Shown one piece after another: positions 1-7,861 of a stretch of 31,287 nucleotides of DNA. Each line of letters starts with the position of its first letter. The first letter of the stretch is position 1. Source of the stretch: CAZGQY01 sp964528035 (lineage in GTDB: Bacteria > Pseudomonadota > Gammaproteobacteria > Methylococcales > UBA1147); the NCBI GenBank assembly GCA_964528035.1, contig CAZGQY010000026.1:1-31287 (forward strand). Direction: 5' to 3'. A program made the translations under genes and the position numbers. The notes below the pieces were generated by a model, which saw only the letters and a list, made by a program, of their open reading frames with translations, was not told the DNA's origin and made no database searches.

Positions 1-524
1 AGGCCGCAAATTTTCTTGCTTTGGGTATCATCATCCAATCGTCAATTCGCTGGGTCGAAACGGAGAGCTGGGATGGACTGGTGTCCGTCATTTTCGTATT
101 CATTGCTTCACAGGTATTATTGCTCTGTGTAACACGTCTACGCGCCCGAATCTATATGCGGCGTCACCAGGGCCAAAGACTTCAGGATGTATTAAAAGAA
201 GGGAATCCAGCACTCGCAATCCGCTATGCCGGTCACATTATTGCAGCGGCTCTTGGAATTAGTGCGGCCGCACACCTGATTGCATACATGCCCGAGACCC
301 CATGGATTTCAGCAATTATCTGGTTAGTCGTTTCCGTGACTATTGCTGGCTTGATTACTCTGCTTTCCATGATCGCCCGTTGCATTATTCTCAAAGGCAT
401 CGATACAGTTGAGGAAGTGGATAACCAGAAAAATATAGGCGTTGCCTTTATTGAAGCTGAAATTTTTATTTCCATCGCAATAATTTTAAATCCAATAATG
501 ACCATGCTGGATTCTATTATCTAA
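1..524 (+). CDS. DUF350 family membrane protein, 5' end cut by window
   Basis: The frame is open from the left edge, so the true start lies outside. A TTG at 21 is only the first possible start inside the window. The visible part is a small polytopic inner-membrane protein. It carries two related segments: an N-terminal N-F-L-A-L-G-I stretch at the edge and a C-terminal N-P-A-L-A-I-R-Y-A-G-H-I-I motif near residue 63 (counting from the TTG). This duplicated pattern is characteristic of DUF350 (E. coli YjfL family). About four hydrophobic segments are seen, near residues 20-38, 65-86, 92-115 and 142-160. Its molecular function is unknown. The next gene, a spermidine-synthase-like protein, begins 19 bp downstream, so the two are almost certainly co-transcribed. 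DUF350 genes are often found next to spermidine synthase and PspA-type genes, and that is the arrangement here. Confidence 0.8.
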   Translation, partial: AANFLALGIIIQSSIRWVETESWDGLVSVIFVFIASQVLLLCVTRLRARIYMRRHQGQRLQDVLKEGNPALAIRYAGHIIAAALGISAAAHLIAYMPETPWISAIIWLVVSVTIAGLITLLSMIARCIILKGIDTVEEVDNQKNIGVAFIEAEIFISIAIILNPIMTMLDSII

Positions 525-543
525 ATACACCGGGCGTAACATA

Positions 544-2262
544 ATGCACGCGTCGGCTGAAACTCGACGACCACGGATTACTCTACAGCACGATATCGTC
601 TTAATTGGCAGCATGATGGTATTGGCTGCGTGTGGCCTGATTTATGAATACCTGCTGGCCCATTACGCCGGTCGAATAATCGGTGCCATGGAAAGCAGCA
701 TATACGGGATGATCGGTATCATGATCGTTGCCATGGGTGTCGGTGCCTTTCTTGCGAAACTGATCAAAGACCCCTACACCGGGTTTGCCTGGCTCGAAGT
801 CTGTATCGGCTTTCTTGGCGGGTCTTCCATACTGATCATGGCAGGTGTAATCTGGTTAACCTACAGTTTACCGCAATGGCTGCAACAGGTATACGGTGTA
901 CACCCCTCCATGAGCATGGACGGTGGCTATATTGCGATTCTGCAGGAAGCCTCATTTGTAATGCCTTTTGTTATCGGATTTATTTTAGGTGTCATGATCG
1001 GCATGGAAATCCCTCTCATCGCCCGAATCAGAGAACATATACACGGCAAACACATCGTACATAATACCGGTACGATTTATGGTGCCGATTATATTGGAGC
1101 AGGGATCGGCGCTGCGATCTGGGTTATTGTCTGCCTAAAGTTGCCCATTATGGTCGCGGCAATTGGTACTGCAGCAATCAATGCGCTTGTCGGACTGATT
1201 TTTCTATTTCGCTATCAATCGGAACTAAAATCAAAACACAAACTGTGGTTTGCACATGCCATGCTGATAAGCGCTTTAATACTGTTATCCGTCATGGGAA
1301 TTCGATTTACCCAGGATATGAATTCAACCTTATTCAAGGATAAAGTAATTTACACTAAGATCACTGCCTATCAACACATCACGTTGACCGAACGTCGCAG
1401 TGGTAAAGGCTTAGCCACAGTAGTCAGTTTGTATATTAACGGTCGTTTACAATTCTCCAGCAATGATGAAGCTATATACCATAGTCTTCTGACTTACCCG
1501 CCGATGCTGGCTTCTGCCCGGCATGACCATATTCTGGTGATTGGTGGCGGTGATGGGCTGGCCGTCAGGGATATTTTGCAATGGCAGCCAAAATCTATCA
1601 CTGTCATCGACCTTGATCAATCAATGATTGAGCTTTTTTCCGGAAATGACCTGGAGTCACAAAAATACCTGCGTAAGATACTTTTAAAGCTCAACAAACA
1701 ATCGTTCCTTGATCATCGAGTCAAAATAATCATTGGTGATGCTTTCATCGAAGTGGAAAAACTGGTCAGTTCCAGGAATCATTACGATACTATTATCGTT
1801 GATCTTCCCGATCCAAGTCACCCGGATCTGAACAAACTTTATTCCGGTTTTTTTTATTCGCGCCTGAAAGAACTGTTGTCGGGTGACGGCGCGATTGCTG
1901 TTCAGTCTACATCGCCCTATCACGCAAAAAAAGCATTTATCTCAATCGGCAAAACTTTGACCGACGCTGGCTTCAATACCCAACAGTACCACACCAATGT
2001 ACCAAGCTTCGGCGAATGGGGCTGGAGCATAGGAACTAAACGAGGGAAAAATGCCTTACAACGTATCAGGGAAACGGACACCCTTCCTGTTAGTGACCCA
2101 TGGATCTCGAAAGCTCAGTTAGAAGCCGCTTTCGTCTTTGCACCGTCGTTTTACAGAAATCCGAAAAATGTCGGTGTAAACCACCTTGGCAGTCATCTGA
2201 TCTACCATTATCACCATGATGCCTGGGAAAACGAAAATGGCATATACTTCACATATAAATAA
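544..2262 (+). CDS. Membrane-anchored spermidine synthase-like protein
   Basis: This 572-residue protein has an N-terminal membrane half (about seven hydrophobic segments between residues 18 and 255) fused to a C-terminal spermidine/spermine synthase Rossmann domain. The domain keeps the substrate-loop pattern N-G-R-L-Q-F with N-D-E-A-I-Y-H (about 299-316), the GGGDG nucleotide-binding loop at 334-338, an acidic strand end at D356/D358, and a D-L-P-D-P motif at 420-424 in place of the usual D-S-T-D-P. The family transfers aminopropyl groups from decarboxylated SAM to an amine. The substrate here is unknown, and the membrane fusion suggests it acts at the inner membrane. One difference from soluble SpeE is Y-H-S where Y-H-E is usual. 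It starts at ATG 544, 19 bp after the DUF350 stop. Confidence is high for the domains and low for the exact reaction. Confidence 0.85.
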   Translation: MHASAETRRPRITLQHDIVLIGSMMVLAACGLIYEYLLAHYAGRIIGAMESSIYGMIGIMIVAMGVGAFLAKLIKDPYTGFAWLEVCIGFLGGSSILIMAGVIWLTYSLPQWLQQVYGVHPSMSMDGGYIAILQEASFVMPFVIGFILGVMIGMEIPLIARIREHIHGKHIVHNTGTIYGADYIGAGIGAAIWVIVCLKLPIMVAAIGTAAINALVGLIFLFRYQSELKSKHKLWFAHAMLISALILLSVMGIRFTQDMNSTLFKDKVIYTKITAYQHITLTERRSGKGLATVVSLYINGRLQFSSNDEAIYHSLLTYPPMLASARHDHILVIGGGDGLAVRDILQWQPKSITVIDLDQSMIELFSGNDLESQKYLRKILLKLNKQSFLDHRVKIIIGDAFIEVEKLVSSRNHYDTIIVDLPDPSHPDLNKLYSGFFYSRLKELLSGDGAIAVQSTSPYHAKKAFISIGKTLTDAGFNTQQYHTNVPSFGEWGWSIGTKRGKNALQRIRETDTLPVSDPWISKAQLEAAFVFAPSFYRNPKNVGVNHLGSHLIYHYHHDAWENENGIYFTYK

Positions 2263-2269
2263 ATATTTA

Positions 2270-2298
2270 TTGACATTTGCCATAATATGGCTTTTAAT
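2270..2298 (+). promoter_or_regulatory. Predicted sigma70 promoter upstream of the yjfI-like gene
   Basis: A perfect -35 TTGACA (2270-2275) is followed after 17 bp by TTTAAT (2293-2298), five of six matches to the -10 consensus. It lies eight bases after the stop of the spermidine-synthase-like gene and about 45 bp before the yjfI-like ATG, whose strong AGGAG site is at 2335-2339. It would give the PspA/DUF2491/channel part of the cluster its own transcription start. Confidence 0.6.
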
Positions 2299-2346
2299 TG
2301 ATCACCAGATTGTTGAAACCAGTCTGATTACCTTAGGAGCAATTGA

Positions 2347-2754
2347 ATGAACTATACACTTGAAGAGCTGGCTCACGGCCTGAATACAACGACGACAGAG
2401 GAAGGTACGAATTTCGATGCCGTCATCACGGAAATCGGCGTAATTGAGGTAAGCTGCTCTAATAACGAGGAGTTTCCCATTCATCTTGCCATGACTGAAA
2501 CGCAGCTTCTTTCAGTCACGCCGCTGTTTAATATCAGTGAAGTGCTAGAGGGCAAAGTGGATCAGTTAAACAATTTATTGTTGCAGTTGAGTCCTGCTGT
2601 GCCACTCAGTTCAATCGGTCTGCAGGATGGTAATTATATTCTGTTTGGCGCGATGGCACTCAACACGATATTCGAAAATATCGTTCACGAGCTGGAAGTC
2701 CAGGCTGAAAATACGGTCGACGTTCTTGAAGCAATTGAGCCATTATTGAATTAA
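2347..2754 (+). CDS. yjfI: DUF2170 family protein (YjfI-like)
   Basis: This 135-residue acidic, soluble protein resembles E. coli YjfI (DUF2170), which has nearly the same length. No catalytic motif is visible. It begins M-N-Y-T-L-E-E-L and ends in an acidic helical segment (V-L-E-A-I-E-P-L-L). The start is supported by AGGAG seven bases upstream and by a consensus promoter just before that. It is first in a run leading to a PspA homologue and a DUF2491 protein, the same yjfI-yjfJ-yjfK order as in E. coli. The family identification is from overall pattern and context. Its biochemical role is unknown. Confidence 0.75.
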   Translation: MNYTLEELAHGLNTTTTEEGTNFDAVITEIGVIEVSCSNNEEFPIHLAMTETQLLSVTPLFNISEVLEGKVDQLNNLLLQLSPAVPLSSIGLQDGNYILFGAMALNTIFENIVHELEVQAENTVDVLEAIEPLLN

Positions 2755-2814
2755 ACGTAACTATTCAACACATCAAATTTGTAGGGTAGTTATAATCAAA
2801 CGAGGATTAACATT

Positions 2815-3507
2815 ATGAGTATATTGAGAGACATGTTTTCAGCCTTTAAAGGCGCGGGTAACGAAGTGGGTGAGGCTATTATCGATGCCAATGCAGTGCG
2901 TATCCTGGAACAGGAAATTCGCGAAGCCGACGAGGCTATTCATAAATCCAAACAAAGCCTGACTAAACTGAAAGGTACGGAAATTCGCCTCAAACGCGAA
3001 ATCAATTCCTTAGAAGTTGATATTCAAGATTATGAAGCTAAAGCAGTTCAGGCATTGAATGAAAACAAGGAAGAAATTGCCGTTAAAGTCGCCGACCGAA
3101 TTGCAGAAATTGAGTCAGATCGGGACGAAAAAGCCGCTGAACATGCAAAACTGGCCGCTGACGTTGAATCCCTTAACAAAATGATCAAGAATCGCAACAA
3201 AATTATCCAGAAGAACAAGCGGGAACTGGAAAAAGTTCGTACTATAAAGGAGCTACAAAAGACAACTTCCACGATTAGTTCGAATTTCGCTGCCAGCAGT
3301 TCAAATGCACACCGCGTATCTAAAGCACTGGATCGGGTAAAAACCAAACAGGCGAAATGGAAGGACGATATGGAAGCAGGCGACTGGATGGCCAGCCAGG
3401 AAAATGTCGATGATCTCGACAAAGAACTCGAGGCCGCCGGCATTGGCAACAACCCGGGTAAAAGCAACAGCGTTCTCGAACGTCTGAAAGCCAGACAGAA
3501 TGCGTGA
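2815..3507 (+). CDS. yjfJ: PspA/IM30 family protein (YjfJ-like)
   Basis: This 230-residue protein is almost entirely heptad-rich coiled coil from about residue 20 to 150 (for example K-S-K-Q-S-L-T-K-L-K and the long E/K-rich stretch 70-140). A short amphipathic N-terminus (M-S-I-L-R-D-M-F-S-A-F-K) is the usual membrane-contacting helix of PspA/IM30/Vipp1 proteins. Length and neighbours match E. coli YjfJ (about 232 residues) rather than PspA of the phage-shock operon, since no pspF, pspB or pspC is present. Family members assemble into membrane-remodelling oligomers that protect or repair the inner membrane. A GAGG ribosome site lies at 2802-2805. A TATAAT (2791-2796) precedes the gene but has no convincing -35, so I did not call a promoter there. 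Confidence 0.88.
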   Translation: MSILRDMFSAFKGAGNEVGEAIIDANAVRILEQEIREADEAIHKSKQSLTKLKGTEIRLKREINSLEVDIQDYEAKAVQALNENKEEIAVKVADRIAEIESDRDEKAAEHAKLAADVESLNKMIKNRNKIIQKNKRELEKVRTIKELQKTTSTISSNFAASSSNAHRVSKALDRVKTKQAKWKDDMEAGDWMASQENVDDLDKELEAAGIGNNPGKSNSVLERLKARQNA

Positions 3508-3539
3508 GATCTTGTTGAAATTTCTTAGAGTGGAGCAGC

Positions 3540-4175
3540 ATGGGACTATTTGGTAAAAATAAGCAAAAGGGTCGGCGCTCATTGACAACGCCGGGAGAGT
3601 TACTTGCCGGGGATATCGTCGTTTTAAAAGAACGACGATCCCTGCCCGGTGAGTTACAGGGCCAACAACTGGAAGTGACTCAGGTAGGAACCTATCAATA
3701 CCCGGGGAGCGTCAAAAAAGAATTAACTTTGCGCTCTGTGGATAATCGTATTTATTATCTAGCCATCAATGATGACAATGACGCACCGTCTTTGAATTTC
3801 TCGATAAAAATCCCAAGAAAGATTGTTTTGTCGATTTTTGATGAAGAACAGTTTGCACAACTATGGGACCCTGAATTTACAACCCTACAGGTAGCTGACA
3901 GGCTGAATGAATATACAGACTGGTTGTCCGATGACTATAAACAGGAAGTCATCGAAGGAGAAGGCTACTACTATGATCGCGATTGCAGCGGCGATCCACC
4001 ATCGGAATATCAGGATGATGACGGTGAAGAATTCCGCTGGCATGAATGCACCTCCATGCTTGATAATAACTACTCACTGTCGGTTGAAATATGGGAAGAT
4101 GGTGATACAGAAGTATTCCTGGAATTAATAACACCCGCTGATGTCATCGCAGAAATGTGGCCACATGGCAACTGA
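3540..4175 (+). CDS. yjfK: DUF2491 family protein (YjfK-like)
   Basis: This 211-residue soluble, acidic protein has a basic N-terminus (M-G-L-F-G-K-N-K-Q-K-G-R-R). The body includes a W-H-E-C-T motif near residue 164 and an acidic beta-rich end (D-G-D-T-E-V-F-L-E-L). Length and position behind a PspA-type gene match E. coli YjfK (DUF2491, about 219 residues). No enzymatic residues can be assigned. The start ATG has a TGGAG ribosome site eight bases upstream. The 3' end overlaps the next small gene by 11 bp if that gene starts at 4165, which indicates translational coupling within the cluster. Confidence 0.75.
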   Translation: MGLFGKNKQKGRRSLTTPGELLAGDIVVLKERRSLPGELQGQQLEVTQVGTYQYPGSVKKELTLRSVDNRIYYLAINDDNDAPSLNFSIKIPRKIVLSIFDEEQFAQLWDPEFTTLQVADRLNEYTDWLSDDYKQEVIEGEGYYYDRDCSGDPPSEYQDDDGEEFRWHECTSMLDNNYSLSVEIWEDGDTEVFLELITPADVIAEMWPHGN

Positions 4176-4485
4176 TAAGTGGGAAAAAGAAAAGCATGCA
4201 CTAAAAAAAGTGCAGATTCATTTCGCATTTCAGCAGGAAATCATCGCATCAATTCGTCACGATGCCGCAGATGATAATATTAATCCCAGCGATATTGTCC
4301 GCAAAATTGTCGGCTTACCCTATACAAAAATTCAGCGCGCCAGAATCGGTCTATCCTTTAATGAACATGATTTGAACTACCTGTCGAATCGCTATAGTCT
4401 TGAAGAAGTCGATGAAAAAGAAATCAAACGCAGAGTCATGGAAGAAATCAATTTGCATTATCATAAGCAGAATCGGAATGGCTAA
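4165..4485 (+). CDS. Small unknown protein, possible ribbon-helix-helix-like fold
   Basis: I do not recognise this 106-residue protein. I prefer the ATG at 4165 (M-A-T-D-K-W-E-K-E-K) over an earlier in-frame ATG at 4141, because it cuts the overlap with the DUF2491 gene to 11 bp. The middle contains A-S-I-R-H-D-A-A-D-D-N-I-N-P-S-D-I-V-R-K-I-V-G-L, a pattern like the helix-turn-helix half of ribbon-helix-helix proteins (N-P-S-D followed by an R-K-hydrophobic helix). The C-terminus is charged and helical. The gene fits between DUF2491 and the channel with only 6 bp to the channel ATG, so it is probably translated as part of the operon. The fold assignment is only a suggestion from pattern. Confidence 0.6.
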   Translation: MATDKWEKEKHALKKVQIHFAFQQEIIASIRHDAADDNINPSDIVRKIVGLPYTKIQRARIGLSFNEHDLNYLSNRYSLEEVDEKEIKRRVMEEINLHYHKQNRNG

Positions 4486-4491
4486 CCGAAA

Positions 4492-5592
4492 ATGAGCCCC
4501 GGCTATTTTATTCATGCACAGTGGAAACGCCGACTGTATTTCAAGTATACACGGCATTACGAAAAACGCTTCCTGATTCGTCTAGCTAAAGTATTCGCGC
4601 TGCTTTTGATGCTGATAATGGCTCATACCGGGGGCATGATGGTCCTGGAAAAAATGTCTTTCAGCGATGCCTTGTGGCTGTCAATCACTACCGTAACAAC
4701 CGTCGGTTATGGTGATTTTTCTGCTGCAACATGGCAAGGACGACTGGTAACAACATTATTACTCTATGTATTTGCTATCTCATTGCTGGCACAACTTGCC
4801 GCAGAATTTTTCGATTACCGCCTGCTAATCCGTGAAAGAAAGGTAAGAGGCCACTGGAGATGGAAAGATATGAAAGACCATCTGTTAATTATCAATACAC
4901 CGAATGATCACACCGAAATATATCTTAAACGACTGCTCAAACAGGTCAGGAAAACACCACTAATTGAAGAACTCCCGGTGCAAATACTGACACGAAAATA
5001 TGATTCAGGACTCCCTGGCTCGTTATCTAACCTGGGTGCTGTACACTTTAGCGGTGTCGCAGAAAACAACGAAAACCTGAAAACTGTCAATGTCGATACC
5101 GCAAAATTCATTATCATTATCGCCAGAGATCCGGGTGATCCCACATGCGACAGCCTGAGCTTTGATGTATTAGACAGAATTCATGAAATCGGCACCAAAG
5201 CCTTAATTGTTGCCGAGGTCTCTCAGGATAATAACCGGGAACGCATCAAAAAAGCCGGAGCGGATGTCATTCTTCGACCGATCCGGGCTTACCCGGAATT
5301 ACTGGTTCGTTCATTGGTTGCCCCGGGAACTGAGCAAGTTATGGAAAATCTCTTCACCCATGATTCGGATCATATGGTGCGTATCGATTTAAGCTTTAAG
5401 AATAAAATCTGGTCAGATATCGTCTGCAGTTTTGTTACCGGTGATATAGGACTGCCGATCGCCTATGTTGGCGACCAGGGGGTGAATGTCAACCCATTAC
5501 CCGGCGTAGCCTGTAGCGGAACTGCGGTCATTGTTCTCATCAATGAATGTCAGCAGGTTTCGATGGAAAAAGCTAAAAAATACCTTGGATAA
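4492..5592 (+). CDS. Two-helix potassium channel with cytosolic TrkA-N/RCK-like domain
   Basis: This 366-residue protein has one ion-channel pore unit. A first helix lies at about 33-52, then a pore loop with the selectivity filter T-V-G-Y-G-D at 70-75, then a second helix at about 83-105. The cytosolic part (about 118-366) resembles the TrkA-N/RCK domains that gate K+ channels (H-L-L-I-I-N at 119-124, followed by alternating beta strands and helices). The N-terminus is basic. The gene ends the PspA cluster and begins 6 bp after its neighbour. K+ flux linked to a membrane-stress protein and a polyamine enzyme is plausible because all three respond to membrane potential and cation balance, but that link is inference. 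Confidence 0.88.
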   Translation: MSPGYFIHAQWKRRLYFKYTRHYEKRFLIRLAKVFALLLMLIMAHTGGMMVLEKMSFSDALWLSITTVTTVGYGDFSAATWQGRLVTTLLLYVFAISLLAQLAAEFFDYRLLIRERKVRGHWRWKDMKDHLLIINTPNDHTEIYLKRLLKQVRKTPLIEELPVQILTRKYDSGLPGSLSNLGAVHFSGVAENNENLKTVNVDTAKFIIIIARDPGDPTCDSLSFDVLDRIHEIGTKALIVAEVSQDNNRERIKKAGADVILRPIRAYPELLVRSLVAPGTEQVMENLFTHDSDHMVRIDLSFKNKIWSDIVCSFVTGDIGLPIAYVGDQGVNVNPLPGVACSGTAVIVLINECQQVSMEKAKKYLG

Positions 5593-5847
5593 ATTGATCT
5601 TTTCAGCACTCGGGATCAGATTACCTGCCCCCCAACAGTAAATCAACGAGCTACAAACTTATCGAGAAAATACTAGCTGATAGATATTATGCAAGGACGG
5701 TGTTAAGCAACGAAAACCGACAACAGTGCTGGGGTTCGTTGCCGCTCTACCCGGCCTAAATGTTTTGATTTGAGTTCAGGTTATTTTCCATGAAAGCAGG
5801 AACTCTGAAGCTACACCTCTTTTTATAAAATACGGTAAGTAGTAACC

Positions 5848-6387
5848 ATGAAAATACCTCATGCCGCCTATCTGCTGGCAATAATGTGGATCGTACAATT
5901 CGTTCAATCGGTGTTGTGGATAGATCTAGGAAGCTATGGAATACTGCCAAGAGACTTTCACGGTTCATTGGGTATTTTGTTGGCTCCCTGGATTCATCAC
6001 GGCTGGTGGCATCTGATAAACAACTCTGTACCGTTTCTAATTTTGGGAACGCTGATTCAATCTAAAAATACCGTCATTTTCTGGGAAGCAACCCTGTTTA
6101 TTACCCTGATTGCCGGTGCAGGTACCTGGCTTTTCGGCTCGACCGCCTACCATGCCGGTGCCAGCGGACTTGTTTTGGGATACTGGGCATTTCTTATCGC
6201 CGACGCCTGGTTTCAGAAATCGATCAAAGCCATTTTAATTGTATCCATTGCGCTAATATTTTACGGCGGTTTCTTCTTTATTTTGTTCGATGTACGCCCA
6301 CATATTTCATGGATCGGCCATACATCAGGAATAGTGGCCGGAATTATCGTTGCGAAGTTGTATGCGAATTCCTGTACGAAAGGATAA
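5848..6387 (+). CDS. Rhomboid-family intramembrane serine protease
   Basis: This 179-residue, six-helix membrane protein keeps the rhomboid catalytic set. The Ser in A-G-A-S-G is residue 106, the His in I-G-H-T-S-G is residue 158, and the oxyanion residues H55 and N59 lie in W-W-H-L-I-N-N. Spacing is like that of GlpG, but there is no N-terminal cytoplasmic domain, so this is a minimal rhomboid. It would cut transmembrane substrates within the inner membrane. It stands alone, 255 bp after the channel gene, and is convergent with the methyltransferase gene on the other strand. No strong ribosome site is visible (TAAG upstream only). Confidence 0.85.
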   Translation: MKIPHAAYLLAIMWIVQFVQSVLWIDLGSYGILPRDFHGSLGILLAPWIHHGWWHLINNSVPFLILGTLIQSKNTVIFWEATLFITLIAGAGTWLFGSTAYHAGASGLVLGYWAFLIADAWFQKSIKAILIVSIALIFYGGFFFILFDVRPHISWIGHTSGIVAGIIVAKLYANSCTKG

Positions 6388-6868
6388 GACCTTACTACTT
6401 GCAAACACCGCTCACAAAGAGGCTAATCGAAACATTCAAAGGATGAAGTTCGTATATCCCAGTAATCCAAGGGGGCATAATCCATCCCAGGGGTCACATC
6501 CTCCCAGGGGTCAGATCTCTTATTATAGCCTAAATACTAGACCTGACCCTGTACGTGCTGTACGTGCGTGTTTCTGCCTTTCTGCATATCCAGGCTCCTG
6601 TAAGAAAGGAATGAAATCGGCATGCCTCATAATTATCAACAGAGCAGTCACTCAGAACTTAATAGGAAAATCCAAAAGTACGTGGATCCGGAGCGATGTT
6701 ATTCCCAAGGCGGAAACCATCCAGAGCACCAATATTATCAAATACTCTAAGCATATCATCGTCAAAATCTATTCGAGGAAACCGTTCACCTCCAGAAATT
6801 CTGCTAGTAACTTTTTCAAGAAACACATTGCAGCTTCACTTAACTTTCTACGTTATACAAAATTTATT
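6388..6868. other. Intergenic region with GGGGTCAG repeat, no supported gene
   Basis: About 480 bp lie between the convergent rhomboid and methyltransferase genes. A long open frame crosses it on the plus strand, but its composition (many P, R, S and N with no domain pattern) and its start inside the rhomboid gene argue against coding. The only clear structure is the repeat cluster at about 6471-6550, listed separately. I see no terminator with a proper U-tract for either gene. Confidence 0.5.
6471..6550. repeat. GGGGTCAG palindromic repeat cluster
   Basis: Three GGGG-containing units occur at about 6471, 6489 and 6506. The last, AGGGGTCAGATCT (6506-6518), is answered by the inverted AGACCTGACCCT (6539-6550), making a hairpin with a 20-nt loop. 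The same GGGGTCAG motif returns at 27289-27320. From memory, motifs of this kind (GGGGTCAGGTCT with its complement) flank REP-associated single-strand transposase genes in marine gammaproteobacteria. No transposase is present here, so this would be a remnant or a non-autonomous unit. Confidence 0.55.
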
Positions 6869-7597
6869 TCAAGCCTTGGGCCGCATAGGAATCAACATGG
6901 ATACCTTGCTCTTATAATCCTTATACAAATCCCCATGCGCGGCGATAAGATCTTTTTCTTCCAAGAAAATTCCCACCAGTATATAACCTGTCGCACCCAG
7001 TGCAAATAATAGGTGTCCTCCCGTCATAACTGGTGCCGACCAAAACGCCAGAATGAAGCCCAGATAAATCGGGTGACGTACATAATTATAGAGATAAGGT
7101 GTTCTAAAACTCAGATCTGGCAATTCCCCACCACGCCAATGTGCATAAACCTGATTCAGACCAAACAATTCGAAATGATTGATCATAAAGGTACTCGCCA
7201 GCACGATTAGCCAGCCGAATACAAATAATAACCAAAAAAGACTGCCGACAATAGAATCGGAAAAATCCCAGATAACTCCACCAATCGGACGCCAACTGGC
7301 GAACATCAGTATCAATGCCAGACTGGCGAGCAATACATAGGTACTACGTTCAATTTCTTTAGGAACGAATACAGTCCACTTTTGTTTAAACTCCTGGCGA
7401 GCCATTACACTGTGCTGTACTGCGAAAACTCCCAATAACAGTGTATTCACGACCAGAGCAAGTAATACAGAACCGTGCTCGCCACTATCAATCGATTTCG
7501 GCACCCATAAATTGCCAGTAAATCCCGCAGCATAAAGAAATGTGCAGAAGAAAATCAAATAGCACACCATGCCATAAACAAACAATACCTGCCTCAT
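6869..7597 (-). CDS. mddA: Methanethiol S-methyltransferase family protein (MddA-like)
   Basis: This 242-residue integral membrane protein of the isoprenylcysteine-methyltransferase/NnrU superfamily best fits MddA, which methylates methanethiol to dimethyl sulfide using SAM. Visible family features are V-P-K-S-I-D (32-37), Q-H-S-V-M-A-R (61-67), E-R-S-T-Y-V-L (83-89), and the SAM-binding region R-H-P-I-Y-L-G (174-180) with E-E-K-D-L (213-217). There are about five to six hydrophobic helices. The start is well supported by GAGGAG just upstream on the minus strand. The gene is monocistronic by position. The substrate assignment rests on motif resemblance, and another small thiol or an unknown substrate is possible. 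Confidence 0.75.
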   Translation of the reverse strand: MRQVLFVYGMVCYLIFFCTFLYAAGFTGNLWVPKSIDSGEHGSVLLALVVNTLLLGVFAVQHSVMARQEFKQKWTVFVPKEIERSTYVLLASLALILMFASWRPIGGVIWDFSDSIVGSLFWLLFVFGWLIVLASTFMINHFELFGLNQVYAHWRGGELPDLSFRTPYLYNYVRHPIYLGFILAFWSAPVMTGGHLLFALGATGYILVGIFLEEKDLIAAHGDLYKDYKSKVSMLIPMRPKA

Positions 7598-7820
7598 ATT
7601 CTTCTATCTCCTCTCTATTTTAAATAGTTCCGCTAATTTTCAACCGACGCAAATTTCACCGCTAATCGGAAACAGTCTATCCTACTGCGTATTTTTCGGC
7701 TAATCCACGCTAAAATAGGATACATCACCGGAATCGTTTAGAATCTGGAATTATAAGCATCAACTACCAGTACTTTGTCCAGACTTATACAATTGTGGGA
7801 TGGAATCTATAACAGGATCA

Positions 7821-7850
7821 ATGGGGCTAAACTCAATGTTTAAACCCCAT
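7821..7850 (-). terminator. Possible weak terminator after the slipin gene
   Basis: An inverted repeat, ATGGGG (7821-7826) with CCCCAT (7845-7850), is extended by AAAC/GTTT inside it. It lies about 12 bp beyond the slipin stop codon on the minus strand. It lacks a proper U-tract in that direction. A T5 run follows it on the plus strand, so its direction is ambiguous. Confidence 0.3.
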
Positions 7851-7861
7851 TTTTCCAACAC

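Noticed and set aside
2791..2796. TATAAT before the PspA-type gene as a promoter
   Set aside because: No acceptable -35 at 16-18 bp and no extended -10. A better promoter lies upstream of the DUF2170 gene.
6350..7009. 219-codon plus-strand open frame
   Set aside because: It overlaps the end of the rhomboid gene and the 3' end of the methyltransferase gene, lacks a ribosome site and has a low-complexity non-protein composition.
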